In this document: piece by piece, positions 1 through 9,186 of the stretch
How positions within the stretch are numbered: position 1 is the first letter of the stretch
How the letters are laid out: each line of letters starts with the position of its first letter
From: Peptoniphilus mikwangii
GTDB taxonomy: Bacteria > Bacillota > Clostridia > Tissierellales > Peptoniphilaceae
Reading direction: 5' to 3'
Assembly (NCBI RefSeq): GCF_000468535.1
Contig: NZ_AUQY01000003.1
Location: 1-54,985, forward strand
Length of the DNA stretch: 54,985 bases
Position numbers and translations under genes: made by a program
The notes under the pieces: generated by a model
Database searches by the model: none
What the model was told of the DNA's origin: nothing
What the model saw: only the letters and a program-made list of their open reading frames with translations

Positions 1-583
1 TTAATCTTCTATATCCATTGTAATATCCGTTATTGTATCCGTTATTATATCCATTTCCATAACTATCTAAATTATAATCCATTGTAAAATATCCATTTCC
101 ATCAGCAGTTACTTCTTTTAATTTTGAATATCCGTCATACAATGCTACTGATGCATAAGACTCAGTATAACCTGTTATTCTATTTCTAACTGATGTTGAA
201 ACATTTCTAATTGCAATTCCATAAGAATTATAAGAATTACCTCTACCAAATTCAATATTAACATTGCTGTCGCTATTTGTTAAAGTAAATCTGTATGTTA
301 CATCTGAATATCCGTTTCTTCTTAAAGTTGCAGTATACTCTCCATTTTTAAGATTATGAATATTATAAACATAATTTCCTGCTGAATCTCTAACTGTTAC
401 ATCTGAATCATTACATTCATATCCATTAAGATAATATTTTACAGTATGATTATTATATGGCCAGCCATATGAAGATGTATATAATGCTGCATTAGATTCA
501 GTAGCAAATGTCACTGTCGGTACTGCGCTCAAAACCATAGCGCCTGCTAATAAAATTGTACCTAATTTTTTGTTACTTTTCAT
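1..583 (-). CDS. Secreted protein with Asn-Gly-Tyr repeat tail (C-terminus cut by window edge)
   Basis: The reading frame opens with an ATG at 583 behind a GGAGAG ribosome site and stays open to the left edge, so the C-terminus is missing (at least 194 residues). Residues 1-27 form a typical signal peptide (KSNKK, then a hydrophobic stretch, then a likely cut after VTFA). The mature part looks like two small beta-sandwich modules. The second (about residues 135-170, motif ITGYTES..VALYDG) resembles bacterial Ig-like repeats in surface proteins. From about residue 175 the chain becomes a GNGY/NNGY repeat. No LPxTG or other anchor is visible in what remains. It was probably exported, but the function is unknown. 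The Ig-like assignment rests on pattern only. Confidence 0.75.
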   Translation of the reverse strand, partial: MKSNKKLGTILLAGAMVLSAVPTVTFATESNAALYTSSYGWPYNNHTVKYYLNGYECNDSDVTVRDSAGNYVYNIHNLKNGEYTATLRRNGYSDVTYRFTLTNSDSNVNIEFGRGNSYNSYGIAIRNVSTSVRNRITGYTESYASVALYDGYSKLKEVTADGNGYFTMDYNLDSYGNGYNNGYNNGYYNGYRRL

Positions 584-625
584 TACTATCTCTCCTTTTT
601 TATTTTACAAAATCTACACTATGAT

Positions 626-631
626 ATTATA
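626..631 (-). promoter_or_regulatory. -10 box of the secreted-protein gene
   Basis: A consensus TATAAT on the minus strand lies about 43 bases before the start codon of the secreted protein. No good -35 box is seen 17 bases upstream. The rest of the 584-860 gap is AT-rich and shows no gene. Confidence 0.45.
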
Positions 632-861
632 CCCAAAAAGATTAAAAAATTCTATATTCGTATACTTTTTTTCATAATTGTAATAATTCTTTAATATTTT
701 CACGAGTTAAACTATTAAAATTTTTTAAAAATTTTTTTAAATATACTGCTGATTGCAACTCATATATAATATAAAATCATTGTCAATTGATATACCCATA
801 AAATAAATAATCAAAACTTTAAAGTTAAAATGCAAGTTAGCATATTTATGCAAACAATTAA

Positions 862-885
862 AAAGATAGGTTCAAACCTATCTTT
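862..885 (-). terminator. Terminator after the pit/DUF47 pair
   Basis: An 11-bp inverted repeat (aaagataggtt/aacctatcttt) is followed on the minus strand by a T-rich stretch. It lies just after the DUF47 stop codon. Confidence 0.75.
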
Positions 886-890
886 ATTTT

Positions 891-1511
891 CTATTTACTA
901 CTTATCATTATTGATTCAACCGAATTTGCAACTCTTTCTAAATCATCAAGGCATCTTTCAAGTTTATCAAATATTTTAGTCCAAATTATTATTTCTTTAT
1001 CATTATTACAATTAGTGTACAAATTTCTCATTGTTTTAATATAAAGTTTATCTCCATTGGATTCAATATCATTTACTATTATTATCTTTTCCTTTGTAGA
1101 ATTTTCTCCTCTGAATTTTTTAAATTCTATAAAAGCGTCATATAATGCATCTGTGGCCTCAATTATAAGAGATGAAAACTCAAGTGCCTCAGCTCTAATC
1201 TCTTTTACATTGTACATATACAAACTAAACAAAACATCTTCTATTGAATCTGTCGGATTATCAAGTTCTTCTAAAAGAGACGATATATCATCACGTTCAA
1301 GAGGCGGTAAAAAATCCCTTATAAGATGAGTAATAGCCTCATGTACTATCAAATCATTTGAATGTTCTATATCATGCATTTGCTTTATTCTAACTTCAAG
1401 TGTAAGAGGATCATACTCTTTTATTATTTCATCTAATAATCTTGCCGCCGCCATTGACCCTTCTACCATTTCAGTAAATATTCTAAAGTAATCAAAGCTT
1501 TCTATATTCAT
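891..1511 (-). CDS. DUF47 (PhoU-like) protein partnered with Pit
   Basis: This is a 206-residue all-helical protein of the DUF47/TIGR00153 family, distantly related to PhoU. The family motif FLPPLERDDI is visible near residues 68-77. Members of this family are usually encoded beside Pit transporters and are thought to modulate phosphate uptake. Here the gene follows pit after a single base and its GGAGG site overlaps the end of pit, so the two are co-transcribed and probably translationally coupled. The length is normal for the family and nothing is missing. The biochemical role is inferred from family and neighbour. Confidence 0.88.
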   Translation of the reverse strand: MNIESFDYFRIFTEMVEGSMAAARLLDEIIKEYDPLTLEVRIKQMHDIEHSNDLIVHEAITHLIRDFLPPLERDDISSLLEELDNPTDSIEDVLFSLYMYNVKEIRAEALEFSSLIIEATDALYDAFIEFKKFRGENSTKEKIIIVNDIESNGDKLYIKTMRNLYTNCNNDKEIIIWTKIFDKLERCLDDLERVANSVESIMISSK

Positions 1512-1512
1512 A

Positions 1513-2553
1513 TTATCCTCCTATTATCATAATAATTTTTGTAAAAATATATGCGCATAAAATACAAAGAGGAAAAGCTAAAAGTCTTATTAAAAATATA
1601 TACTTAGCATAAGACCAATTCACATTACTAACTCTCTTTGAAACTCCGACTCCAACTAATGCTGATGAAAAAGCATAATTTGTACTTACAGGTATTCCCA
1701 TTACAGTTAATATAAATAATGTTAAAGAAGATGCAAAATCCGATGATATTCCCTCATAACTTTCAAGATTTACTACGTTTACTCCGGTATTTCGTATTGC
1801 CCTTACTCCTCCAAGACTTGTTCCTAAACCAACCAATATGGCTATTAACAATGCTATACCTACAAGCCCGCTATTAATGGTCGGACTTATTTTAAATAAA
1901 TATATTACAAGTAAAAACAATGCTATAAACTTTTGCCCATCCTGCGCTCCATGCATAAGTGCATTTAACGCTCCGCTTAAAATCTGTCCTCTATCAAACA
2001 TTTTTTTTACTTTATTTCTATCTTTATTTCTACAAATTTTCTTTATTAAAGTTACAATTATATATCCAAAGATAACAGGCATAGTAGTAGATAAGACAAT
2101 ACCTGCGATAACCTTAATAAAGCTGTATATGTTAATCCCGCCGACACCTGCGTGAATCGCAAGTGATGAACCGGTCAATGCTCCGATTAATGCATAAGTT
2201 GAGCTTGTAGGTATATCTTTAATATAAGCTACAAGTCCCCATATTATTATGGTTACAAAAGCTGCAATCAGCGCACCTGCTGAAAATTTTGAACTGGAAA
2301 AATCAAACATTTCATAAACCGTAAGCACAATTTTTCCGCCAAATTTTTCGTACAATAATATTCCAATAAAATTAAATACTACTGACATACAAATTGCATA
2401 GTTAATATAGATTACTCTTGTAGATACACATGTGGCTATTGCATTTGGAGCATCAGTCCATCCGCTTATAACTACTATACCAATCAATAGAAGTATTAAA
2501 ATTATTGCACTTGTACTCTTTGACATTTCCTGTATCAGTGACAAAAATCCCAT
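1513..2553 (-). CDS. pit: Low-affinity inorganic phosphate transporter, Pit family
   Basis: This 346-residue integral membrane protein has about ten hydrophobic segments. It carries the two PiT signatures: SGWTDAPNAIATCVSTR (about residues 31-47) and the later GAQDGQKF. Pit carriers take up phosphate or metal-phosphate with a cation. The start at 2553 has a GGAGAT site. It is first in a two-gene operon with the DUF47 protein. An alternative sulfate-permease assignment within the same superfamily is less likely, because the DUF47 partner is typical of phosphate carriers. Confidence 0.88.
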   Translation of the reverse strand: MGFLSLIQEMSKSTSAIILILLLIGIVVISGWTDAPNAIATCVSTRVIYINYAICMSVVFNFIGILLYEKFGGKIVLTVYEMFDFSSSKFSAGALIAAFVTIIIWGLVAYIKDIPTSSTYALIGALTGSSLAIHAGVGGINIYSFIKVIAGIVLSTTMPVIFGYIIVTLIKKICRNKDRNKVKKMFDRGQILSGALNALMHGAQDGQKFIALFLLVIYLFKISPTINSGLVGIALLIAILVGLGTSLGGVRAIRNTGVNVVNLESYEGISSDFASSLTLFILTVMGIPVSTNYAFSSALVGVGVSKRVSNVNWSYAKYIFLIRLLAFPLCILCAYIFTKIIMIIGG

Positions 2554-2562
2554 TATATCTCC

Positions 2563-3918
2563 TTAATTTTTAAAGCTGTGAATAGGAGCAGGTATTGTTC
2601 CCCCTCTATTTGAAAAAACTTCAGAAGTTGTACTTCCTATATCCATAATAGGAGCATATCCCAAAAGACCTCCAAACTTTGCCTCTTCTCCAACACTTTT
2701 CCCATATACAGGTATCACCCTTATAGCTGTTGTCTTATTATTTATAACTCCTATTGCAGCCTCGTCGGCTATTATTGCAGATATTGTAGAAGCAGGAGTA
2801 TCTCCGGGTATTGCTATCATATCTAATCCGACAGAACACACTGAAGTCATAGCTTCAAGTTTGTCAAATGTTATTGTACCTGTATTTGCAGCTGCTATCA
2901 TTCCTTCATCTTCCGATACAGGTATAAAAGCTCCTGACAGTCCCCCAACATGTGAACTTGCCATAATTCCTCCTTTTTTAACTGCATCATTTAACATTGC
3001 AAGAGCGGCGGTTGTTCCATGTCCTCCAACTTTTCCCACTCCTATTTCTTCAATTATTCTGGCAACACTATCCCCAACTGCAGGAGTGGGTGCAAGAGAT
3101 AAATCTATAATACCGAAACCTGTATTCAATCTCTTGGATACTTCATGACCAACCAATTCACCCATTCTGGTAATCTTAAAAGCTGTCTTCTTAATTGTTT
3201 CAGCAACTACATCAAATGATTCTCCTCTTACCTTTTCAAGAGCACATTTAACGACTCCTGGACCTGATACTCCGACATTTATTATAGTATCGGACTCTCC
3301 GACTCCATGAAAAGCTCCCGCCATAAACGGATTATCCTCAACCGCATTTGCAAAAACTACAAGTTTAGCACATCCAATTGAATCATTTTCCCTTGTCTTA
3401 TATGAAAGATCTAAAACTACATCCCCCATTATTTTAACCGCATCCATATTTATTCCGGCTTTTGTAGAACCCACATTTACACTTGAACATACAAAATCTG
3501 TTTGCGAAAGAGCATCTGCTATTGAATTTATTAAAATTCTATCACCTTTATTAAAGCCCTTATGCACAAGCGCAGAAAATCCTCCGACAAAATCTACGCC
3601 AACATTTTTTGCAACCTTATCAAGAGTTTTTGCAAAAGATACATAGTTCTTCAAATCAGTTGCACCTGCTATTAATGATATAGGTGTTACTGAAATACGA
3701 TTATTTATAATCGGTATTCCATATAGTTTTGAAACTTCAGATGTAGTATCTACTAATTTTTCACTACATCTCATCATTTTATCATATATCTTTCTATTTG
3801 CATTTTCAGCATTTGAATCAATACAATCTAAAAGAGATATTCCCATTGTAACTGTTCTAATGTCTAAATTCTCTTGTTCCAACATTCTAATTGTTTCAAG
3901 TATCTTTCTATTGTCCAT
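2563..3918 (-). CDS. PFL family (DUF711 / UPF0210) protein
   Basis: This is a 451-residue soluble protein of the UPF0210/DUF711 family, related in fold to glycyl-radical (PFL-like) enzymes. Family hallmarks seen are [12 protein letters not shown] near the N-terminus, [18 protein letters not shown] in the middle, and GTIPAPIHS near the C-terminus. The physiological role is not established. It lies 8 bases downstream of an ACT-domain protein of the UPF0237 family. These two families are paired in many Firmicutes and archaea, which suggests that the small protein senses a ligand for the large one. Its GAGGT site lies at the end of the ACT gene. Confidence 0.9.
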   Translation of the reverse strand: MDNRKILETIRMLEQENLDIRTVTMGISLLDCIDSNAENANRKIYDKMMRCSEKLVDTTSEVSKLYGIPIINNRISVTPISLIAGATDLKNYVSFAKTLDKVAKNVGVDFVGGFSALVHKGFNKGDRILINSIADALSQTDFVCSSVNVGSTKAGINMDAVKIMGDVVLDLSYKTRENDSIGCAKLVVFANAVEDNPFMAGAFHGVGESDTIINVGVSGPGVVKCALEKVRGESFDVVAETIKKTAFKITRMGELVGHEVSKRLNTGFGIIDLSLAPTPAVGDSVARIIEEIGVGKVGGHGTTAALAMLNDAVKKGGIMASSHVGGLSGAFIPVSEDEGMIAAANTGTITFDKLEAMTSVCSVGLDMIAIPGDTPASTISAIIADEAAIGVINNKTTAIRVIPVYGKSVGEEAKFGGLLGYAPIMDIGSTTSEVFSNRGGTIPAPIHSFKN

Positions 3919-3926
3919 TTTTTACC

Positions 3927-4196
3927 TCACAGTTGGTGCATTGATTTGAAAATGTCTTCGTGCTGTACTTTTATATACATTCCCAACTCTTTTCCAAGAT
4001 TTGTAAATCCATCGACTATTTCATCAAAGCTGACATTTTTTTCAGAAATATCTACAATCATAAGCATTGTAAAATATTCATCCATTATAGTTTGATTTAT
4101 ATCAACTATATTTAAATGATATTTAACCACAAGCTCAGTAGCCTTGTAAACTATTCCCATCTTATCGTTTCCTATGAATGTAATTACTGCTTTCAT
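3927..4196 (-). CDS. ACT-domain protein, UPF0237 family
   Basis: This 89-residue protein is a single ACT domain (beta-alpha-beta-beta-alpha-beta), with the start KAVITFIGNDKMGIVYKATE typical of UPF0237. ACT domains bind amino acids or similar small ligands. It is the first gene of a tight pair with the PFL-family gene, so it probably regulates that protein. The ATG has an AAGAGGA site. No catalytic residues are expected in this family. Confidence 0.88.
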   Translation of the reverse strand: MKAVITFIGNDKMGIVYKATELVVKYHLNIVDINQTIMDEYFTMLMIVDISEKNVSFDEIVDGFTNLGKELGMYIKVQHEDIFKSMHQL

Positions 4197-4234
4197 AATT
4201 CCTCTTCCCTTTTAATTAATTTTAATAACACCAT

Positions 4235-4281
4235 TGGGCAATATTAACCATGCTGATAAATCAACAACGTAATATTGCCCA
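4235..4281. repeat. 12-bp perfect inverted repeat between dsrE-like and ACT genes
   Basis: tgggcaatatta at 4235-4246 is exactly complementary to 4270-4281, with a 23-base loop. On the minus strand the hairpin follows the DsrE-like stop codon but is not followed by a clear T-run. It may be a weak terminator, an mRNA-stabilising hairpin or an operator. Confidence 0.5.
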
Positions 4282-4287
4282 TAATAA

Positions 4288-4611
4288 TTATAGTCTTATA
4301 TAGGCATATCCTTCATTTTGAAGTCTTGCCATTTTTGTTATCGCAGATTTTTCTATAAAAATACCATTTGGAAGCATATTTTTGTCAAGATTATTTTCTT
4401 GAAGAGCAGTTTCTCCAATAGTAAACCTAATTCTCGGATTTCCGAACAAACCTTCAAAATTATATCCTGAATAGCCACCAAATAAGCTTGCCGCCTTACT
4501 CATTACAATAACTTCAATAACGGCATCATCATCATTCTGCAATATATCTCTTGCATTAGACAAAGTTGCTTCCCACTTATCCAATTCAACTACATGAAAT
4601 AATACTTTCAT
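4288..4611 (-). CDS. DsrE-like small sulfur-relay fold protein
   Basis: This 107-residue protein has the DsrE/F-like alpha-beta fold, with the start KVLFHVVELDKWEATLSNARDI typical of stand-alone DsrE-family proteins in anaerobes. The segment VIVMSKAASLFGG occupies the place of the usual active-site loop, and no cysteine is present there. It is therefore unlikely to act as a persulfide carrier. The ATG is preceded by GGGAGGA. It stands alone, ending before the inverted repeat at 4235-4281. The substrate is unknown. Confidence 0.75.
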   Translation of the reverse strand: MKVLFHVVELDKWEATLSNARDILQNDDDAVIEVIVMSKAASLFGGYSGYNFEGLFGNPRIRFTIGETALQENNLDKNMLPNGIFIEKSAITKMARLQNEGYAYIRL

Positions 4612-4737
4612 AAAATATCCTCCCTTTTCACATTTTCATATTAATAAATTACATTATATATTCTATCATAAATTTAGCATTAACTGAACTATTGTATTAA
4701 AATTATTAATAAATTATAGTAATTTATTCTGTGATAA

Positions 4738-5733
4738 CTATCCATTAATTTTTAACTCTTTAAGCTTTTCAATAAGCATAGGAACAACTTCAAATAAATC
4801 TCCGACTATTCCATAATGTGCCACTTTAAATATCGGTGCATCCGGATCCTTATTTATTGCAACTATGATACCTGATTCTCTCATCCCTTGAAGATGCTGA
4901 ACAGACCCGGAAATTCCTATTGCAATATACAATTTCGGTTTAACTTTTAAACCTGTTACTCCGACAAAGGCATCAGCAGGTATCCACAACTGATCTGATA
5001 TAGGCTTACTTCCGCTCACCGCTCCACCAAGTACATCAGCAAGCTCTCTTACAAGATGCCAATTCTTAGGCTGCTCAAGTCCAAGACCTCCTGCAACTAT
5101 AATATTTGCATCTTCAATAGATACTTTTTTATTGGTTCTAATAACTCCAACTATCTCTGTTAAAATATCACTTTCTGTTATTTCACTATCAAAATTTACT
5201 ATTTCACCCTGTCTGTTTATGTCTTTCCTTGATGCTTTAAAATTAGATTCACTGACAGTTACAATTTTAGGATAACTTGAAATTCTTATATCTGATAAAA
5301 GACTTCCGTCAAAAGTCGGTCTTATGCACTTAAAGTTATCTTTTTTATCTGTCAGTACTATATCTACACAATCTGCAACAAGTCCTATATTTCTCCTTGC
5401 ACAAATTCTGCCGGAAAGGTCTTTTCCGTTTTCAGTTGCAGGAATTAAAATTATAAGAGGATTGAATTCATCTATTATGTTATTTAAAACTTTTGTATAT
5501 GCCATTGTAGTATAGTTTTTAAGAAATTTATTATCTACATTTATGACCTTGTCGGCTCCATACATAATTGTATCATTCAAAATATTTTCGTTTTTATTTC
5601 CAATTATTAACGCAAAAAGCTTTTGATCAAGTTCATCCGCAAGGTTTCTTCCCTTTGAAAGCATTTCAATTGAAAGTTTTGAAAGTTTTTTATCTTCAGC
5701 CTCAATCACAATTAGTATATTTTCATATTTCAT
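4738..5733 (-). CDS. etfA: Electron transfer flavoprotein, alpha subunit
   Basis: This 331-residue protein has the ETF-alpha N-terminal domain (residues 1-190). The C-terminal FAD-binding domain has the signature SGSVQHLQGMRES..IVAINKDPDAPIFKVA (about residues 275-310). Together with EtfB it forms a cytoplasmic heterodimer that moves electrons between an acyl-CoA or similar dehydrogenase and other carriers. It lies 8 bases after etfB with an AGGTG site. No dehydrogenase gene is adjacent, so the partner enzyme must be elsewhere. The sequence does not show directly whether it is a bifurcating type. Confidence 0.93.
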   Translation of the reverse strand: MKYENILIVIEAEDKKLSKLSIEMLSKGRNLADELDQKLFALIIGNKNENILNDTIMYGADKVINVDNKFLKNYTTMAYTKVLNNIIDEFNPLIILIPATENGKDLSGRICARRNIGLVADCVDIVLTDKKDNFKCIRPTFDGSLLSDIRISSYPKIVTVSESNFKASRKDINRQGEIVNFDSEITESDILTEIVGVIRTNKKVSIEDANIIVAGGLGLEQPKNWHLVRELADVLGGAVSGSKPISDQLWIPADAFVGVTGLKVKPKLYIAIGISGSVQHLQGMRESGIIVAINKDPDAPIFKVAHYGIVGDLFEVVPMLIEKLKELKING

Positions 5734-5741
5734 ACAAGCAC

Positions 5742-6527
5742 CTACCCTGCGAATCCTTCATTTTTTAAAATTTCAATCAACTTATCTACCATTTTTTCAT
5801 TTGTTCCTTCAAGAAAAAATCCCTTTTCGTGTTCTTTTGGAGAAAATGTTTCTAATACCATTGTCGGCGAACCTTTAGTTCCGATTTTTTCTAAATCCGC
5901 ACCTATATCTTTTGAACCTATAATCTTTATTTTAGATTCATCTACCATTTCCATGTCTTTTTTGCGGATATTTACAGGCTCATTGGCATCCTTGATAACA
6001 GTAAATAGTACTTTACCTCTTAAATTTTGTTTTTCAAGTTTATCGGAAAGTTTTCTTACAACTTGAAAATATCCATCCTTAAAATTTGCATCCTTGATAA
6101 AGGTAGCTTGATTAAAATTTAAAAATTCTGCAATCTCAGAACCAACCTGCGCAGTATCTCCGTCTAAAGTTCTATCTCCTGTCAATACTACATCAAAATT
6201 TCCTATATATTCTATTGCCTTATAAAGAGAATAAGATGTAGCTAAAGTATCTGCACCTGAAAACTCACGTCCGCTTAAAATGTACCCTTCATCAGCTCCC
6301 ATAGCAATACATTCTTTAACAGAATCTATAGCCTGTGGCGGTCCCATAGTAAGCACTGCAATACTTCCCCCTGTTTGACTTTTTAATTTTAATGCTAAAG
6401 TCAGTGCGTTTACATCTGCAGGATTAATTATAGTCTTAATTCCATCTCTAATTAAATTTTTAGTAATGGGGTCTATGCTAACCTTATTGATTTTAGGAAC
6501 TTGTTTAATACAAACTAAATATTTCAT
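5742..6527 (-). CDS. etfB: Electron transfer flavoprotein, beta subunit
   Basis: This 261-residue ETF-beta starts MKYLVCIKQVP, the usual family opening. The GADEGYILS and LTGDRTLDGDTAQVG segments (about residues 87-130) match the nucleotide-binding region. A start four codons upstream is possible. However, the GGAGGAG ribosome site lies inside those codons, so the ATG at 6527 is the better choice. It is the first gene of an etfB-etfA operon, with a TATAAT at 6557-6562 upstream. It acts with EtfA in electron transfer during amino-acid or acyl-CoA fermentation (family knowledge). Confidence 0.93.
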   Translation of the reverse strand: MKYLVCIKQVPKINKVSIDPITKNLIRDGIKTIINPADVNALTLALKLKSQTGGSIAVLTMGPPQAIDSVKECIAMGADEGYILSGREFSGADTLATSYSLYKAIEYIGNFDVVLTGDRTLDGDTAQVGSEIAEFLNFNQATFIKDANFKDGYFQVVRKLSDKLEKQNLRGKVLFTVIKDANEPVNIRKKDMEMVDESKIKIIGSKDIGADLEKIGTKGSPTMVLETFSPKEHEKGFFLEGTNEKMVDKLIEILKNEGFAG

Positions 6528-6600
6528 ACTCTCCTCCATAAAGTTCTTATACTATGATTATACCCTACACTCATAGTAAATTGCCATAGCAATAAATTAA

Positions 6601-6632
6601 AACAATCCCCGTAAAAAACTACGAGGATTGTT
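6601..6632 (-). terminator. Terminator after malic enzyme
   Basis: A 12-bp stem (aacaatccccgt/acgaggattgtt, one wobble pair) has a short loop and a T-run on the minus strand. Confidence 0.75.
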
Positions 6633-6642
6633 TTAATTATAT

Positions 6643-7818
6643 TTATTTTGTAAGTCCTTGCTCTATTGCACATTTAGACACTGCTTCAGCAACAGCATCC
6701 GAAACTCCTTCTTCAAATATTGAAGGAATTATATGTTCTTCAGACAATTCTTTATCAGAAACCATTGATGCTATACCCACAGCGGCTGCCATTTTCATTT
6801 CTTCAGTAATTTTAGAAGCTCTTACTGACAATGCCCCTTTAAATAATCCTGGAAATGCAAGTACATTGTTTATTTGATTTGGAAAATCTGATCTTCCTGT
6901 TCCCACAATTCTTGCTCCTGCTTCTTTAGCAACATAATAATTTATTTCAGGTTCCGGATTTGCCATTGCAAGTACAATAGAGTCTTTCTTCATAGATTTT
7001 ACCATATCTGCATTAATAACTCCTGCAGTTGACACTCCGATAAATATATCGGATTTAGCCATAGCTTCTGCAATAGTCAAATCTTCATCGTCATTATTTG
7101 TTATTTCAAGAATTTCTTTCTTGACAAAATTGTATTTTTCAAAATTTTTTCTTGAAAGAATACCCTTTGAATCAAAAGCGTATATATTTCCAACTCCCAA
7201 ACTTTTCATCATTCTAATAATTGAAGAACCTGCAGCGCCTGCTCCGCTTACAACAGCAACACTATCCTTAGGGTCCTTATTTAAAAGCTTAAATGCATTT
7301 ATAAGACCTGCTGTTACAACTATAGCTGTACCATGCTGATCATCGTGGAATACAGGAATATCAAGTTCCTTAATAAGAGTTCTTTCAATTTCAACACATC
7401 TCGGTGCGGAAATATCTTCAAGATTAATTCCTCCAAATGTCGGAGCAATAGCTTTTACAGTGGAAATAATCTCTTTAGGATCTTTCGTATTTAAAACAAT
7501 TGGTACTGCATTTACTCCTCCAAATTTTTTAAATAACACACTCTTTCCTTCCATAACAGGAAGTGCCGCTTCAGGTCCTATATCTCCAAGACCAAGTACG
7601 GCAGTACCGTCAGATACAACAGCAACAATATTACCTTTCCAAGTATATTTGTAAGCATTTTCTACATCTTCATGTATTTTTCTGCATGGCTCTGCAACTC
7701 CGGGAGTATATGCAAGAGATAAATCTTCTGCATCTCTAACTTCACATCTAATATTTGTATCTATCTTTCCCTTCCATTCTTCATGTTTTTTTAATGCAAC
7801 TTCATATACATTTTCCAT
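6643..7818 (-). CDS. NAD(P)-dependent malic enzyme (oxaloacetate-decarboxylating)
   Basis: This 391-residue enzyme matches the short bacterial malic enzymes that convert malate to pyruvate and CO2 with reduction of NAD(P). The malic N-domain covers about residues 15-150, with the catalytic and metal motifs SLAYTPGVAEPC and FHDDQHGTA. The NAD-binding domain follows, with VVSGAGAAGSS near residue 190 and ANPEPEI near 287. There is no phosphotransacetylase extension. The start has an AAGGAG site. It is a single-gene unit with its own terminator. In an amino-acid fermenter it would supply pyruvate and reducing power. Confidence 0.92.
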   Translation of the reverse strand: MENVYEVALKKHEEWKGKIDTNIRCEVRDAEDLSLAYTPGVAEPCRKIHEDVENAYKYTWKGNIVAVVSDGTAVLGLGDIGPEAALPVMEGKSVLFKKFGGVNAVPIVLNTKDPKEIISTVKAIAPTFGGINLEDISAPRCVEIERTLIKELDIPVFHDDQHGTAIVVTAGLINAFKLLNKDPKDSVAVVSGAGAAGSSIIRMMKSLGVGNIYAFDSKGILSRKNFEKYNFVKKEILEITNNDDEDLTIAEAMAKSDIFIGVSTAGVINADMVKSMKKDSIVLAMANPEPEINYYVAKEAGARIVGTGRSDFPNQINNVLAFPGLFKGALSVRASKITEEMKMAAAVGIASMVSDKELSEEHIIPSIFEEGVSDAVAEAVSKCAIEQGLTK

Positions 7819-8021
7819 AATAATCGCTCCTTAAAATAATCTTGATTTAATTGTATTACAATGTAAATTGAAATTCAAAGAAAAAAGAGCTTTAATTTTG
7901 AATAAAAACTCCTCTATTTACTAATATAGCCACTTATAGTCAATATACTATTTTTAATATTAAAGTATACTTATATAACTATAATTATATGTAAAATTAA
8001 ATTTTATCACATATAAAAAAT

Positions 8022-8044
8022 ACTCTCCCGTTTTACGAGAGAGT
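8022..8044 (-). terminator. Terminator after prfB
   Basis: A stem actctcccgt/acgagagagt (one wobble) with a T-rich 3' side on the minus strand lies just after the prfB stop codon. The 7819-8021 part of the gap is AT-rich and I see no gene in it. Confidence 0.7.
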
Positions 8045-8050
8045 GTTTTC

Positions 8051-9161
8051 TTATTTTGAAGCATTTAATTGCAAATAACTGTTTATAAATTCATCCAGGT
8101 ATCCATCCATAACTTTATTTACATCGCCTATTTCCGTATTTGTTCTATGATCTTTTACTAATGTATATGGTTGAAATACATATGAACGAATTTGTGAGCC
8201 CCACGCAATTTGTGAGTAGTTACCTTGTAAATCTTCTATCTTTTCTTTTTTTTCTTCTTCTGCTAAAGCTATAAGCTTTGCTTTTAACATATTCATAGCC
8301 TTATCTCTATTTTGAATTTGAGATCTCTCATTTTGACACTGCACTACTATACCTGTAGGAATATGTGTTATTCTTACTGCCGAATCTGTTGTATTTACGT
8401 GTTGTCCTCCGGCTCCTGAAGATCTGTATGTGTCTATTTTTAAATCTTCAGCTTTAATCTCAACTTCATTATCATCATCAAGCTGTGGATATACATCAAG
8501 TGATGCAAATGATGTATGTCTTCTCTTATTTGCATCAAAAGGAGAAATTCTTACCAATCTATGGACTCCTTTTTCACCTTTTAAGTATCCATAGGCATTA
8601 TCTCCGGTAATTAAAAGTGTAACTGATTTAATTCCCGCTTCTTCTTCCTTTAACATATCTAAAGTCTCAACTCTAAATCCTCTTTTTTCAGCATATCTTA
8701 CATACATTCTGTTTAACATACTCGCCCAGTCTTGAGCTTCCGTTCCGCCTGCTCCCGCATGAATTGAAATAATACAATTATTTGAGTCATATTCCCCATT
8801 TAAAAGCGTTTCAAGTTTAAAATCATTAGAAAGTTTTTCTATATTTTCTAAATCAAGCTTTAAGTCTCCATAAAATGAATAATCATCTTCAATTTCCATC
8901 AAATCTATTAAATCTTCAGCTTCATTTATGCTCTTTATAAGTTTATCATATTTATCAATTTTAGATTGATAGTGATTTTGTTCTCTTATTACCTTTTGCG
9001 CATTTTCCGCATTATCCCAAAAGCCGACGTCCATTTGCTTGTCATTCAATTCTTTAACCTTATTTCTCATTTCTGAGAGGTCAAAGAGATTCACCAAGAC
9101 TTTCCACTAAGGCTTTCGCTTCATTTAAGCGCTCCTTGTCAATATATATATTTTGTTCCAT
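8051..9161 (-). CDS. prfB: Peptide chain release factor 2 (RF2), with programmed +1 frameshift
   Basis: RF2 reads UGA and UAA stop codons and releases the finished peptide. The gene begins at the ATG at 9161 behind AAGGAGAG. Its first 26 codons end in CTT TGA C at 9086-9080, the classic RF2 frameshift site. A +1 slip past 9083 joins this leader to the long frame beginning DLSEMRNKV, for a product of about 369 residues. An SD-like TTGGTGA precedes the slip site by a few bases. The main frame shows the GGQ motif (SSGAGGQHVNTTDS, about residue 250) and the RF2 recognition region. A TTG start at 9097 would be an artefact of the frameshift. Confidence 0.95.
9080..9094 (-). promoter_or_regulatory. 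RF2 autoregulatory frameshift site
   Basis: The minus strand reads TTGGTGAATCTCTTTGAC. The in-frame TGA at 9083-9081 is slow to be decoded when RF2 is scarce. The ribosome then slips +1 on CTT, helped by the upstream SD-like GGTGA, and full RF2 is made. This is an established mechanism for prfB; the site itself is seen directly. Confidence 0.93.
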
Positions 9162-9186
9162 ATCATCTCTCCTTTTTGCTTAATTT

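Noticed and set aside
7819-8021. Gap between malic enzyme and prfB as a site of an RNA gene
   Set aside because: Only AT-rich sequence with weak, short inverted repeats; nothing exceeds expectation for this composition.
8051-9161. In-frame TGA early in prfB as a sign of a pseudogene
   Set aside because: The stop is exactly the CTT TGA C recoding site of RF2 and the +1 frame is intact to the end.
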